Source: BP-191 sp035940575 (GTDB lineage Bacteria; Actinomycetota; Actinomycetes; BP-191). From it: DNA of 64,000 nt. Under the pieces are notes generated by a model, which did not search any database, had not been told where the DNA came from, and saw only the letters and a program-made list of their open reading frames with translations. The stretch covers positions 62,001-126,000 of the forward strand of contig DASZER010000067.1 of assembly GCA_035940575.1 (NCBI GenBank), in the 5' to 3' direction. Both the position numbers and the translations under genes were made by a program. Within the stretch, counting starts at the first letter, position 1; each line of letters begins with the position of its first letter. Positions 24,609 to 32,766 of the stretch are shown piece after piece.

Positions 24609-27320
24609 CTACGGGTTGACGTCGGGGTCGGCGGCCGCGGCCACCGCGCGCTGCGAGCGTTGCTGCAGCTCGGCCCAGACGGCGTTCGTCTGGTCGACGC
24701 AGATCACGACGAGGTCGCCGGGGTTCGCCTTGTCGAGCGCGCGGCGGGTCGCCTCGAGCTCGTCCAGCACGACCTCGAGGTCGCGGCAGCGCGCGCCCGC
24801 GTCCATGCACGTCCGCACGCCCTCGGCGACGAGCGCGGCGGTCTCGCCGGGGGCGCGGCGGCGCAGGTTGCGGTCCTCGCGGACGAGGATCGTGTCGAAG
24901 TACGGCGCCGCCGCCTCGCCGAGGTCGCGCATGTCGTGGTCGCGCCGGTCGCCGGCCGTCGCGATGACGCCGATCCGCCGCGGCTTCTCGATCGAGCCGG
25001 GCGCGGGCTCGGCCATCTTCTCCACGAAGTCGCCGAGCATCCGCATGCCCGGCGCGTTGTGGCAGTAGTCCACGACGACCTTGACGCCCTCGATGTCGGT
25101 GACGTTGAGGCGGCCGGGGGCGAGGTAGTACGACGTCTGGAACGTCCGCAGGCCCTGGCGGATGTCGTGCAGGTGCGCGCCAGCCGCGAACGCCGCGCCG
25201 GCCGCGGCCATGGCGTTCTGGACGTTCATCATCGCCTTGCCGTCGAACGTCGCCGGGAGCAGGTGCGTCCACGCGAGCTGGAGCGAGCGCCGCCCGTGCC
25301 GGATGACGATCATGTCGCCGAGGGCGGAGCGTTCGAGGGCGACCGCGAGGCCGCCGCGGCGGCAGTGCTCCTCGACCATCTCGTTGTCGGGCTTCATCGT
25401 GAACCAGATGACCTCGCCCGCGCAGGCGCGGCGCATGTCGGCGACGAGCGGGTCGTCGGCGTTGAGGACGCCGTAGCCGTCGCGGGGCACCGCCTCGACG
25501 ACCACCTGCTTGACCTGGGCGAGCTGCTCCAGCGTGTCGATGCCGCCGAGGCCGAGGTGGTCGGGGGCGATGTTGAGGACGACGCCGACGTCGTTGCGCT
25601 GGTAGCCGAGGCCCTCGCGCAGGATGCCGCCGCGCGCCACCTCGAAGACAGCGAAGTCGACGCTCGGGTTCTGCAGCACCATGCGCGCGGACTTCGGCCC
25701 GGACGCGTCGGCGCGGATCACGAGCCGCTCGTCGATGAGGATGCCGTCGGTCGAGGTCATGCCGACCTTGCGGCCCATGCCCTTGAAGATGTGGGCGATC
25801 ATCCGGCTCGTCGTCGTCTTCCCGTTCGTGCCGGTGACGGCGACGATCGGGATGCGGCTCGGCGCGCCCGGGGGGAACAGCAGGTCGAGCACCGGCTTGG
25901 CGACGTACTGCGGCTCGCCCACGGTCGGGTGCGTGTGCATGCGGAAGCCGGGCGCGGCGTTGACCTCGACGATCGCGCCGCCGGTCTCGCGGACGGGCTC
26001 GCCGATGTCGGGCGCGATGAAGTCGATGCCGGCGACGTCGAGGCCGACGACGCGGGCGGCGTTCTCGGCGATCTCGACGTTGTCGGGGTGCGCCTCCATC
26101 GTGCGGTCGATCGAGATGCCGCCGGTGCTCATGTTGCCGGTCAGCGTGAGCCGCACGACCTCGCCCTTGCCGGGGACGGAGCCGGGCTCGTACCCCTGCT
26201 TGCGCAGCAGCTCGACCGCCGCGTCGTCGAGCTTGATGCGGGTCAGCACCTTCTCGTGGCCGACGCCGCGGCGCGGGTCGGCGTTGGTCTCCTCGACCAG
26301 CTCGGCGACGGTGTGCGTGCCGTCGCCGACGACGTGCGCGGCGACGCGCTCGGCGAGGGCGGCCATCCTGCCGCCGACGACGAGCACCCGGTAGTCGTTG
26401 CCGGTCACGAACGACTCCACGAGGACCCACCCGCGCCGCGACTCCCGCTTCGCCACCTCGAACGCCGCGCGCACCGCGTCCTCGTCGCGCAGGTCGAGGC
26501 CGACGCCGCGGCCGTGGTTGCCGTCGAGCGGCTTCACGACGACGGGGTAGCCGATGCGCTTGGCCGCCGCGACGGCGTGGTCGGCGTCGCGCACGGAGTC
26601 GCTCTTGGGGACGGGCAGGCCCGCGTTGGCGAGCAGGGAGAGCGTGAGCTCCTTGTCGCTCGCGATGTCGGTGGCGAGCGCCGAGGTCTCCGACGTCATC
26701 GTCGCGCGGATGCGCTTCTGGTGGACGCCCTGCCCGAGCTGGACGAGGGAGTGCTCGTTGAGCCGGATGTAGGGGATGTCGCGCAGCGCCGCCTCGTCCA
26801 GCAGCGCCTGGGTGCTCGGCCCGAACGCCGTCCGCTGCGCCATCAGCAGGAAGTCCTCGAGCTCGCGCTCGAAGTCGAACTCCGGGTCGCGCCGCACGAG
26901 GTCGTTGACGAGCCGCACCGCGAGCCGGCCCGCCGCGAGGCCGACCTTCTCGTCGTGGTAGCCGAAGATGACGTGGTACTGGCCGCGCTCCTTCGCGCCG
27001 CGCGTCTTGCCGCGCCGCAGGTCGTGGCCCGCCTCGCGCTGGAGCTGCAGCGCCACGTGCTCGCTCACGTGCCCGAGCCACGTGCCCTCGCGGAGGCGTT
27101 CGAGGAACCCGCCGCGGTGCCCCCGCGAGCAGGCGTGGTCGGCGATGCCGGGGAGGCGTTCGAGGAGCGCGTCGGCGAAGCCCGGCAGCCTGTCCGTCGG
27201 CCAGTCCTCCAGGGAGCCGAGGTCCACGAGCATGTTGATCGCCTGGTCGTACGACCAGTAGTTGGGCCCGCGGTAGACGCGCGTCTGGAGGACGCGGAGG
27301 TCGGGGCTCGGCTCGGTCAC
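24609..27320 (-). CDS. cphA: cyanophycin synthetase
   Basis: A 903-residue cyanophycin synthetase, which polymerises Asp and Arg into multi-L-arginyl-poly-L-aspartate. Three parts are visible: an N-terminal domain (about 1-210, with 'RGPNYWSYDQAINMLVDLG'), an ATP-grasp domain (about 215-485, with 'YPVVVKPLDGNHGRGVG' and 'EVNAAPGFRMHTHP') and a Mur-ligase-like domain with the P-loop VTGTNGKTTTSR (about 490-505), ending in 'AGDRRDHDMRDLG'. Length matches CphA1. The GTG start overlaps the stop of cphB (GTGA). It is followed by strong hairpins. Together with cphB it forms a complete storage-polymer operon. Confidence 0.95.
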   Translation of the reverse strand: MTEPSPDLRVLQTRVYRGPNYWSYDQAINMLVDLGSLEDWPTDRLPGFADALLERLPGIADHACSRGHRGGFLERLREGTWLGHVSEHVALQLQREAGHDLRRGKTRGAKERGQYHVIFGYHDEKVGLAAGRLAVRLVNDLVRRDPEFDFERELEDFLLMAQRTAFGPSTQALLDEAALRDIPYIRLNEHSLVQLGQGVHQKRIRATMTSETSALATDIASDKELTLSLLANAGLPVPKSDSVRDADHAVAAAKRIGYPVVVKPLDGNHGRGVGLDLRDEDAVRAAFEVAKRESRRGWVLVESFVTGNDYRVLVVGGRMAALAERVAAHVVGDGTHTVAELVEETNADPRRGVGHEKVLTRIKLDDAAVELLRKQGYEPGSVPGKGEVVRLTLTGNMSTGGISIDRTMEAHPDNVEIAENAARVVGLDVAGIDFIAPDIGEPVRETGGAIVEVNAAPGFRMHTHPTVGEPQYVAKPVLDLLFPPGAPSRIPIVAVTGTNGKTTTSRMIAHIFKGMGRKVGMTSTDGILIDERLVIRADASGPKSARMVLQNPSVDFAVFEVARGGILREGLGYQRNDVGVVLNIAPDHLGLGGIDTLEQLAQVKQVVVEAVPRDGYGVLNADDPLVADMRRACAGEVIWFTMKPDNEMVEEHCRRGGLAVALERSALGDMIVIRHGRRSLQLAWTHLLPATFDGKAMMNVQNAMAAAGAAFAAGAHLHDIRQGLRTFQTSYYLAPGRLNVTDIEGVKVVVDYCHNAPGMRMLGDFVEKMAEPAPGSIEKPRRIGVIATAGDRRDHDMRDLGEAAAPYFDTILVREDRNLRRRAPGETAALVAEGVRTCMDAGARCRDLEVVLDELEATRRALDKANPGDLVVICVDQTNAVWAELQQRSQRAVAAAADPDVNP

Positions 27321-28303
27321 GAGTCGTCCTTTCGGCGGCGTTCGACCTGCGGGGGGTTGGCCTTCTGCCGGCGCCTGGCGGCGCGCTCGACCACGGTGTC
27401 GTCCGCGCCCTCGGCGGCGATGCGGCGGGCGAGCTGGCGGTTCAGGCGCATGCCGGTCGCGATGTCGGGGTCCTCGTGGCCGTGGCGTCGTTCGGGCAGC
27501 AGCGCGCGCGTGACGAGGTCGAACCGCGCGCCCGCGGGCAGCGTGTGGAGGCGCACGTCGGAGACGAGGAGCGGCTGCGTCCGCTTGGCCGCCCAGGCGC
27601 GGGTGACCGCGTGGCTGCCGTCGAAGATCGTGACGGCGCCCTTGCCGACGACCTCGAGGTAGCGGCTCTCGGTGACGACCATCGCGGTGTCCTCGTCCAC
27701 GCCGACGCCGAGGAGCTGGGGGGAGTGCGCGACGAGGGCGAGCAGGCGTCCGTAGCGGTTGCGCTGGCTGAAGTGCTGGTCGAAGATCACGCCGTCGATG
27801 AGCCCGAGCCCCGCCGCGAGCTGGACCATCCGCTCCTTCGGCGTCGCGCCCTCCGCCCCCGTCGCGACCATGTGCGTCGTGACGACGCTGGCACCCGCGC
27901 TCGTGCCGCCGACGACGGCGCCGGCGGCGTACGCCCGCTTGATCGCGTCGCCCAGACGGGTGCCTGCGACGACGGAGGAGAGCTTGCTCTGGTTGCCGCC
28001 GGTCATGAACACGCCGGTCACGTCGTCGAGCATCGCCGCGCACGCGGGGTCGTCCGCCTCGGCGCGGGTCTCGGGGCGCAGGCCCCTGAAGTCGGCGACG
28101 CCGATGCGTTCGAAGATCGCCCGGTAGACCTCGGTCACCGTGTCGCCGAGCGCGGACGCGGTCGAGATGACCGCGATGCTGGCCGCGCTGCCGCCGGCGA
28201 GGCGGGCGAAGCGGTTGAGGATCGTGCGCCGTCCGAGCTTGTCCTCGGCGCCGCCGATGACCACGAGCACGCCGCGGGGCGCGTCCACGTCCGGCTGCTC
28301 CAT
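27317..28303 (-). CDS. cphB: cyanophycinase
   Basis: A 328-residue cyanophycinase of the S51-type serine peptidase family, which cuts cyanophycin into beta-Asp-Arg dipeptides. The nucleophile is Ser135 in GGTSAGAS, within the expected fold (VIGGAEDK at the start, 'VFMTGGNQSKL', 'IDQHFSQRNRYGRL'-like segment, written here as FDQHFSQRNRYG). The last 55 residues form a basic extension ('RHGHEDPDIATGMRLNRQL' to the end) beyond the usual length of about 270-290. It is the first gene of the two-gene operon and overlaps cphA by 4 bases. A 31-base intergenic repeat lies in its upstream region. Confidence 0.93.
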   Translation of the reverse strand: MEQPDVDAPRGVLVVIGGAEDKLGRRTILNRFARLAGGSAASIAVISTASALGDTVTEVYRAIFERIGVADFRGLRPETRAEADDPACAAMLDDVTGVFMTGGNQSKLSSVVAGTRLGDAIKRAYAAGAVVGGTSAGASVVTTHMVATGAEGATPKERMVQLAAGLGLIDGVIFDQHFSQRNRYGRLLALVAHSPQLLGVGVDEDTAMVVTESRYLEVVGKGAVTIFDGSHAVTRAWAAKRTQPLLVSDVRLHTLPAGARFDLVTRALLPERRHGHEDPDIATGMRLNRQLARRIAAEGADDTVVERAARRRQKANPPQVERRRKDDS

Positions 28304-28348
28304 GTCGGGGAGACTATTGCCCGCGCGAGCGGCGGCGTACGCCGCCCC

Positions 28349-28379
28349 CGCCCCCGAACATTGAAGATCGTCACGCGGG
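28349..28379 (-). repeat. 31-base intergenic repeat, copy 2
   Basis: On the minus strand the core reads GATCTTCAATGTTCGGGGG and differs from copy 1 (12609-12639) at two of 31 positions. It lies between cphB and the S9 peptidase gene, about 45 bases upstream of the cphB start. Confidence 0.7.
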
Positions 28380-28420
28380 GGGCCGCGCCACGGGCTTCAA
28401 GGAACGAGCGGAGCCGCCGG

Positions 28421-30370
28421 TCAGCGGCGCGCGGGCATCCACTCCTCGAACCACCCGACGACCCGCGTGAACCAGTCGAGCACCGCCGGGTAGCGCCGTA
28501 CGCCATGCCCCTCGCCGGGGTAGATCGCGCACGCCGTCGGGACGCCGTGCTCCAGCAGCGCCTGGTGGAACTCCAGCGCCTGCCCCGGCGGCGTGCACCT
28601 GTCGACCTCGCCGGCCGTGAGGAACGTCGGCGTGCGCACGTTGTGGACCTTGAGCACCGGGCTGCGCTGGTCGCGGATGTCGTCCTTCATCGAGCCGACG
28701 TACAGCTCGTCGAAGTGGCTGATGTTGCTGGTGTAGTGCTGGCTGCGCCAGTCCGTCACCGGCGACAGCGCGGCCGCCGCGGCGAAGCGGTCGGTCTGCG
28801 TGACCAGCCAGGCCGTCATGAAGCCGCCGTGGCTGCCGCCCATGACGCCGATGCGCTCCGGGTCGACCACGCCCTGCTCGACCAGCATGTCGAGGCCGGA
28901 CAGGTGGTCGGTCGTCTCGTGGCCGCCCATGTCGCCGACGACCCTGCTCGCGTACTCCGCGCCGCGGCCGGAGGAGCCGCGGACGTTCGGGACGAGGACG
29001 GCGTAGCCGCGCGAGAGCAGCAGCGTGACGAACCGCTGGCGCTGCGGCGAGCGGGTGAACTCGCGGCCGACGGGACCGCCGTGGACGTAGAGGACGGTGG
29101 CGTACGGCTTGGGCACGCCGTGGGGCTCGTACAGCAGGCCCTGGATCGTCAGGCCGTCGCGTGCCTGCCACTCGAGGCGCCGCTCGGTGCCGGGGGTCTC
29201 GACGTCGCGGCCCGCGGTGAACACGTGCACGGTACGCATCCCGTCGCGCCCGACGACCGCGAGCTGCGCGGGGAGGTCCCACGCCGACAGCTCCATGACG
29301 GCGTTGCCGTCGGGCAGCGGCGCGAACCGCGGCTGCATCGTCACCGCCGGCTCGCCGACCCAGAGGTCGCCCGTGCCGTCGCCGACGACCGTGTCGAGGC
29401 CGCGGGCGCCGGCGTAGGTGAGGCTGCCGTCGGCGCGGAATCGGACGTCGGAGACGTCGGTGCCGCGCGTGTCGACCGGCGTCGCCTCGCCGGTCTCGAC
29501 GTCGAGCTCGAACAGCTCGCCCGCGACGATCCACCGGTCCGACGCGACGGCCTCCACGAACGCCACGCGGGTGCCGTCGGCGGTGGCCGTCGGCCAGCCG
29601 AGGGAACGCCCCTGGCGCGGCTTGTAGAGCACGCGCTCCTGGCCGGTCGCGACGTCGAGCAGGGCGAGCGGGGCGTCGTACCAGGCGTCCTCGCCGGGGC
29701 TCTCGGAGACGACGCCGACGACGGCGTCGTTGCCGCACCAGGCCGCTTCCCAGACGTTGAGGCCCTCGCGGGACAGCGGCGTGAGCGTGCGCGCGGCGAC
29801 GTCGTAGCGGTACGCACGCCGCCACGCCCGCGCCTCCCCGCTCGTCGTCACCGTCGGCAGCCACGACGGGCGGTCGGCGGCGTCGCCGGTGACGCGCCCC
29901 GAGCCCTCGACGCCGGACTTCTCCGCGCCGAGCCCGGCGACGCCGAGCAGCAGCGCGCCGCCGTCGGGCGACCACGCCAGCCACTCGGCCGAGCCGTCGA
30001 CCTCCGGCGCCGCCCACGCCTCGCCGATGCGGCCGCGCTGGAGCAGGTACAGGCCGAAGCGCCCGGGGTGCCCGCGGTCGGAGAGGAACGCGATCGTCTC
30101 GCCGTCGGGCGACCAGGCGGGGTAGCGGTCGGAGGACGGTCCGTTGGTGACCTCCTCGACCTCGCCGCTCGCGAGGTCGGCGACGCAGACCCGGCTGACC
30201 GGGTCGGTCTCCATCGAGTCGCGGCGCGTGCCGGTGAACGCCACCCTGGTGCCGTCGGGCGAGGCCGTGAGCTCGGTCGCCGTGCCGATCTCGCCGAACG
30301 GCTCGTTGAGGCGGCGGACGAGGTCGGAGACCTCGCGGTACAGGTCGGTGTCGCGTACGTCGGCGTCCAT
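28421..30370 (-). CDS. S9 family peptidase (prolyl oligopeptidase type)
   Basis: A 649-residue serine peptidase of the acylaminoacyl-peptidase/prolyl oligopeptidase family. The first 390 residues form a beta-propeller with TolB-like repeats ('YPAWSPDGETIAFLSDRG', 'EWLAWSPDGGALLLG'). The C-terminal hydrolase domain starts with 'GLLYEPHGVPKPYATVLYVH' and carries the nucleophile Ser513 in MGGSHGGFM, an Asp in 'TAGEVDRCTPP' and His in 'PGEGHGVRRY'. No signal peptide is present, so it is cytoplasmic and probably degrades short peptides. No amino-acid-specific residue pattern could be read. Confidence 0.92.
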   Translation of the reverse strand: MDADVRDTDLYREVSDLVRRLNEPFGEIGTATELTASPDGTRVAFTGTRRDSMETDPVSRVCVADLASGEVEEVTNGPSSDRYPAWSPDGETIAFLSDRGHPGRFGLYLLQRGRIGEAWAAPEVDGSAEWLAWSPDGGALLLGVAGLGAEKSGVEGSGRVTGDAADRPSWLPTVTTSGEARAWRRAYRYDVAARTLTPLSREGLNVWEAAWCGNDAVVGVVSESPGEDAWYDAPLALLDVATGQERVLYKPRQGRSLGWPTATADGTRVAFVEAVASDRWIVAGELFELDVETGEATPVDTRGTDVSDVRFRADGSLTYAGARGLDTVVGDGTGDLWVGEPAVTMQPRFAPLPDGNAVMELSAWDLPAQLAVVGRDGMRTVHVFTAGRDVETPGTERRLEWQARDGLTIQGLLYEPHGVPKPYATVLYVHGGPVGREFTRSPQRQRFVTLLLSRGYAVLVPNVRGSSGRGAEYASRVVGDMGGHETTDHLSGLDMLVEQGVVDPERIGVMGGSHGGFMTAWLVTQTDRFAAAAALSPVTDWRSQHYTSNISHFDELYVGSMKDDIRDQRSPVLKVHNVRTPTFLTAGEVDRCTPPGQALEFHQALLEHGVPTACAIYPGEGHGVRRYPAVLDWFTRVVGWFEEWMPARR

Positions 30371-30405
30371 GGGTTGAGCGTACGGCGAGGAGTTCGACGA
30401 CGTCC

Positions 30406-30755
30406 GTGGCCCGTTCCGTCGCCGTCGTGCTCTCGTTCGCCCTCCTGACCTGCTCCGGCGAGCAGCAGCGGCCCTCCGTCGCCCAGTCGGGCTCGCCGCC
30501 CGTCACGCCGTCCGCCGTGCCGTCGTGCGGCCCGGTCTGCTGCTGTTGCTCTCCCGCGACCAGCCGGACGGCGCGGCCCAGGTCACGCCGCCGCCGATCG
30601 TCGGCGCCGACGGGACGTTCACGGTCACGTGGACGATCCCGCCGTCGCTCGGCGAGGTGATGAACCACGGCGGCGGCCCGACGACGCCAGGCGCGTACTA
30701 CTTCCGTACGAAGCCGGCGACGCCCGGGTGCACGGTGGCGTTCACCGTCACCTAG
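30406..30755 (+). pseudogene. small secreted/lipoprotein gene split by an apparent frameshift
   Basis: Two overlapping frames look like one gene. Frame 1 (GTG 30406) gives a lipoprotein-like start 'SVAVVLSFALLTCSGEQQ' and a Pro/Ser linker up to PSCGPVC. Frame 3 continues from about 30530 as 'LLLLSRDQPDGAAQVTPP', 'GTFTVTWTIPPSLGE' and ends 'TPGCTVAFTVT' with a TAG at 30755. Frame 1 beyond the junction becomes Arg/Ser-rich text typical of an out-of-frame reading. The junction lies in a CTGCTGTTGCTC run near 30538-30552, where a slip could occur. It may be a real decay, a sequencing error, or two unrelated short frames. It is convergent with the ferritin-like gene (4-base overlap). Confidence 0.5.
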
Positions 30756-31780
30756 AAGACCGGGATGATGTCCTCTGCCGAGATGTCGCCGACGTCGACG
30801 CCGTCGAGGTCGAGCTCGGGGATCGCGGGGAACGCGATGCCCCAGCGCTCGACGATCGCCCGCACCTTCGCGATCGCGACCTTCCAGTTCTCCGCCTGCT
30901 CGTCGTACGTCAGCACGCCGAGGCCCGCCTGGCGGGCGTAGTCGATGAGCACGCGGTGGTTGTCGAGGAAGTACGGCGGCAGGTCCCAGAACTGCGGCGG
31001 CGGCTCCCACAGGATCATCGACAGGAACACGAAGCCCGCGCGGAGCTGCCGCGTGATGTGCTCCTTGTGCTCGTCGGTGAGCCCGGGCCAGTCGTTCTCG
31101 AGCAGCGTCATGCAGATCTGCAGGTGGCGGCTCTCGTCGCGGCCGATGCGCTTGAACACCTCGTGGAACACCTGGTGCTTCGAGCCGGTCGCCATGCCGC
31201 GGAACAGCGTCGAGGACGCGACCTCGCCCATCATGAACGACGTGAAGAGAACGGCCATCGGGTACTTGCCGAGGCTCTTGGAGTAGCCGTTCCAGTAACG
31301 CCCGCCGTTGTGGTACAGCCACGCGATGTTGTTGTGCGCCGCGCGCTCCAGGTCGTCCTGCGGCGTCCAGTCGAGCGGGCCGCCGGGCCAGAGCTTGGTG
31401 ATCGCGCGCTGGCAGCACTCCTCGTGGTTCATCTCGTCACGAGTGATCGAGAAGAAGCACTTCCGTACGGGGTCCTCCTGGTGCATCTCGAACGCGTGGA
31501 TCGTGGCGCGCGCGAAGACCGCGGGACCGCTCGCGTCGAAGTTCGCGAGGAGCGACCACCAGTACATCATCCCGAGGCGCTCCTCCCGGCTGAAGTCGTC
31601 CGGGTTGAGGTCGTCCCAGGGGAGGTCGCTGGGGTTCCACAGCATCGTCTTCGACTTCTCGTAGATCTCGACGAGCTTGGGCGTGTCGACCCGCCACTCC
31701 ATCGGATAGATGTTCGGCTGCGGGATCTCGGGCGCGGGCCAGAAGCCGCCCTCGGGGACGACGAGCTGCGAGTCGGTCAT
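30752..31780 (-). CDS. ferritin-like di-iron oxidase (ribonucleotide-reductase R2-like fold)
   Basis: A 342-residue protein with a complete di-iron carboxylate site: Glu98 (IHAFEMHQED), the pair E116/H119 in RDEMNHEE, Glu186 (FMMGEVASS) and E216/H219 in GRDESRHLQ. The two ExxH motifs in a helical bundle of this length resemble R2-like oxidases and fatty-acid desaturase-type or amine oxygenases of the ferritin superfamily. No radical-forming Tyr partner gene (nrdA/E) is nearby, so a reductase role is unlikely. An oxygenase acting on an unknown small molecule is the best guess. The promoter is of the leaderless type. Confidence 0.75.
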   Translation of the reverse strand: MTDSQLVVPEGGFWPAPEIPQPNIYPMEWRVDTPKLVEIYEKSKTMLWNPSDLPWDDLNPDDFSREERLGMMYWWSLLANFDASGPAVFARATIHAFEMHQEDPVRKCFFSITRDEMNHEECCQRAITKLWPGGPLDWTPQDDLERAAHNNIAWLYHNGGRYWNGYSKSLGKYPMAVLFTSFMMGEVASSTLFRGMATGSKHQVFHEVFKRIGRDESRHLQICMTLLENDWPGLTDEHKEHITRQLRAGFVFLSMILWEPPPQFWDLPPYFLDNHRVLIDYARQAGLGVLTYDEQAENWKVAIAKVRAIVERWGIAFPAIPELDLDGVDVGDISAEDIIPVF

Positions 31781-31786
31781 GCACTC

Positions 31787-31814
31787 ACCTTACAGATCGT
31801 TGCCGGAAGTGCAA
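31787..31814 (-). promoter_or_regulatory. promoter of the ferritin-like gene, leaderless
   Basis: On the minus strand: -35 TTGCAC (31809-31814), 16-base spacer, -10 TAAGGT (31787-31792), then 6 bases to the ATG at 31780. This is the best complete promoter of its kind in the window and predicts a transcript starting at the A of ATG. Confidence 0.6.
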
Positions 31815-31855
31815 GCAAGTGTCACATAGCGGTCAAGAACGCCCTCGCGGAACGC

Positions 31856-31872
31856 CGATACGTCCGGTATCG
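31856..31872. promoter_or_regulatory. 6-base inverted repeat before the Imm70 gene
   Basis: CGATAC (31856-31861), 5-base spacer, GTATCG (31867-31872), just before the ribosome site of the immunity-protein gene. It may be an operator or an mRNA hairpin. Confidence 0.3.
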
Positions 31873-31891
31873 ACTGACCGGAGGTCCCCGG

Positions 31892-32314
31892 ATGCCGCTC
31901 GGCCTGCTCGTCGGCGACGCGTCGTACCGCGTCGGCTCGCCCGACCTGCTGCACGCGTTCTTCTCCACCATCAGCGTCCGCCTCGAGCCGCTCGGCTGGG
32001 GCACCCGCTTCCCCGTGCTGCTCGACGACCTCTACCAGGGCGAGCTGCCGGTCGCGCAGGTCGACACCGCGCTGTCCGAGCTGATGCGCGCCCGGCGCGA
32101 GCTGTCGCTGCTGCCCGCGAGCGCGGTCGTGTGGGACGCGGACGACCCGTACGCGGCCCCGCCGTGGGGCGACGCGGTGACCGCGCCCGACCTCGCCCAC
32201 TGCTTCTGGACCGAGGACGGGCGCAGCCTGTTCGACGTCGTGGCGGCCGCGCTCGTGCTGCTGCGCGACGAGCCGGCGGGCGCGCTGCGGATCGTGGAGA
32301 CGGTCGCCGCCTGA
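31892..32314 (+). CDS. Imm70-type immunity protein
   Basis: A 140-residue soluble protein that matches my memory of the Imm70 family of immunity proteins against polymorphic toxins: 'LLHAFFSTISVRLEPLGWGT', 'RFPVLLDDLYQGELPV', 'ALSELMRARRELSLLPASAV', 'VWDADDPYAAPPWGD' and a final 'TEDGRSLFDVVAAALVLL'. Imm70 proteins protect against a secreted toxin of the cell itself or its kin. No toxin gene lies next to it; the neighbours are an oxidase gene and a small secreted protein. The GGAGG ribosome site lies 7 bases before the ATG. It may be an orphan immunity gene that protects against neighbours. Confidence 0.75.
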   Translation: MPLGLLVGDASYRVGSPDLLHAFFSTISVRLEPLGWGTRFPVLLDDLYQGELPVAQVDTALSELMRARRELSLLPASAVVWDADDPYAAPPWGDAVTAPDLAHCFWTEDGRSLFDVVAAALVLLRDEPAGALRIVETVAA

Positions 32315-32319
32315 CGCGG

Positions 32320-32709
32320 CTACTCGAGGACGATGACGTAGTGGCCGACGCTCAGCGCGTCGGCCGTCGTGCCCGGGGCGAGCGAGGTCAACGTCACCAC
32401 GCAGTCGTAGCCGCCGGACCAGCCGCCGAGCTTGCCCGACTCGGTGAACGTCCCCGACGCCGCGAGCACCGAGCCGCACCGCACGTCCGCGAGGACCGAG
32501 CCGGTCACGACCGTGACGAACACCGTGCGGTACGCGCCGACGTCGCGGTTGCCGAGCGCGCTCGGGCCCTGCGAGACGCACGTGGTCACGTCGCCGGCGG
32601 CGGCGTTGAGCAGGCTCGCGGTGCAGACGGGGCCGGTCTGGACGGCGGCGGCGGGGGAGGCGAGGGCGGCGGCGACGGCGAGCGCCGGCAGCAGGGCGTG
32701 GCGGGACAT
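32320..32709 (-). CDS. small secreted protein
   Basis: A 129-residue exported protein with a signal peptide (about 1-22, ending SPAAAVQ). The mature part of about 105 residues has four cysteines (PVCTAS, TTCVSQ, VRCGSV, YDCVVT), likely two disulfides, and a beta-rich pattern ('RTVFVTVVTGSVLADV', 'CVVTLTSLAPG'). I do not recognise a family. It is convergent with the Imm70 gene, with 5 bases between the stops, so a toxin role linked to that immunity protein is conceivable but unsupported. Confidence 0.65.
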   Translation of the reverse strand: MSRHALLPALAVAAALASPAAAVQTGPVCTASLLNAAAGDVTTCVSQGPSALGNRDVGAYRTVFVTVVTGSVLADVRCGSVLAASGTFTESGKLGGWSGGYDCVVTLTSLAPGTTADALSVGHYVIVLE

Positions 32710-32713
32710 TGAG

Positions 32714-32740
32714 GGGGACCTTCCGTACGAGGGGGTCCCC
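32714..32740 (-). promoter_or_regulatory. hairpin enclosing the ribosome site of the small secreted protein
   Basis: GGGGACC (32714-32720) and GGTCCCC (32734-32740) form a 7-base perfect stem. On the minus strand the loop contains GGAAGG, the ribosome site of the gene starting at 32709. It could also terminate the upstream gene that ends at 32767. Confidence 0.35.
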
Positions 32741-32766
32741 AGGGTAGGGGGCGGCGGCGCGCCCGG

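Noticed and set aside
30752..31780. Ribonucleotide reductase small subunit
   Set aside because: The di-iron ligands fit, but no large-subunit gene or NrdI-type partner is nearby and overall motifs differ; called a ferritin-like oxidase instead.
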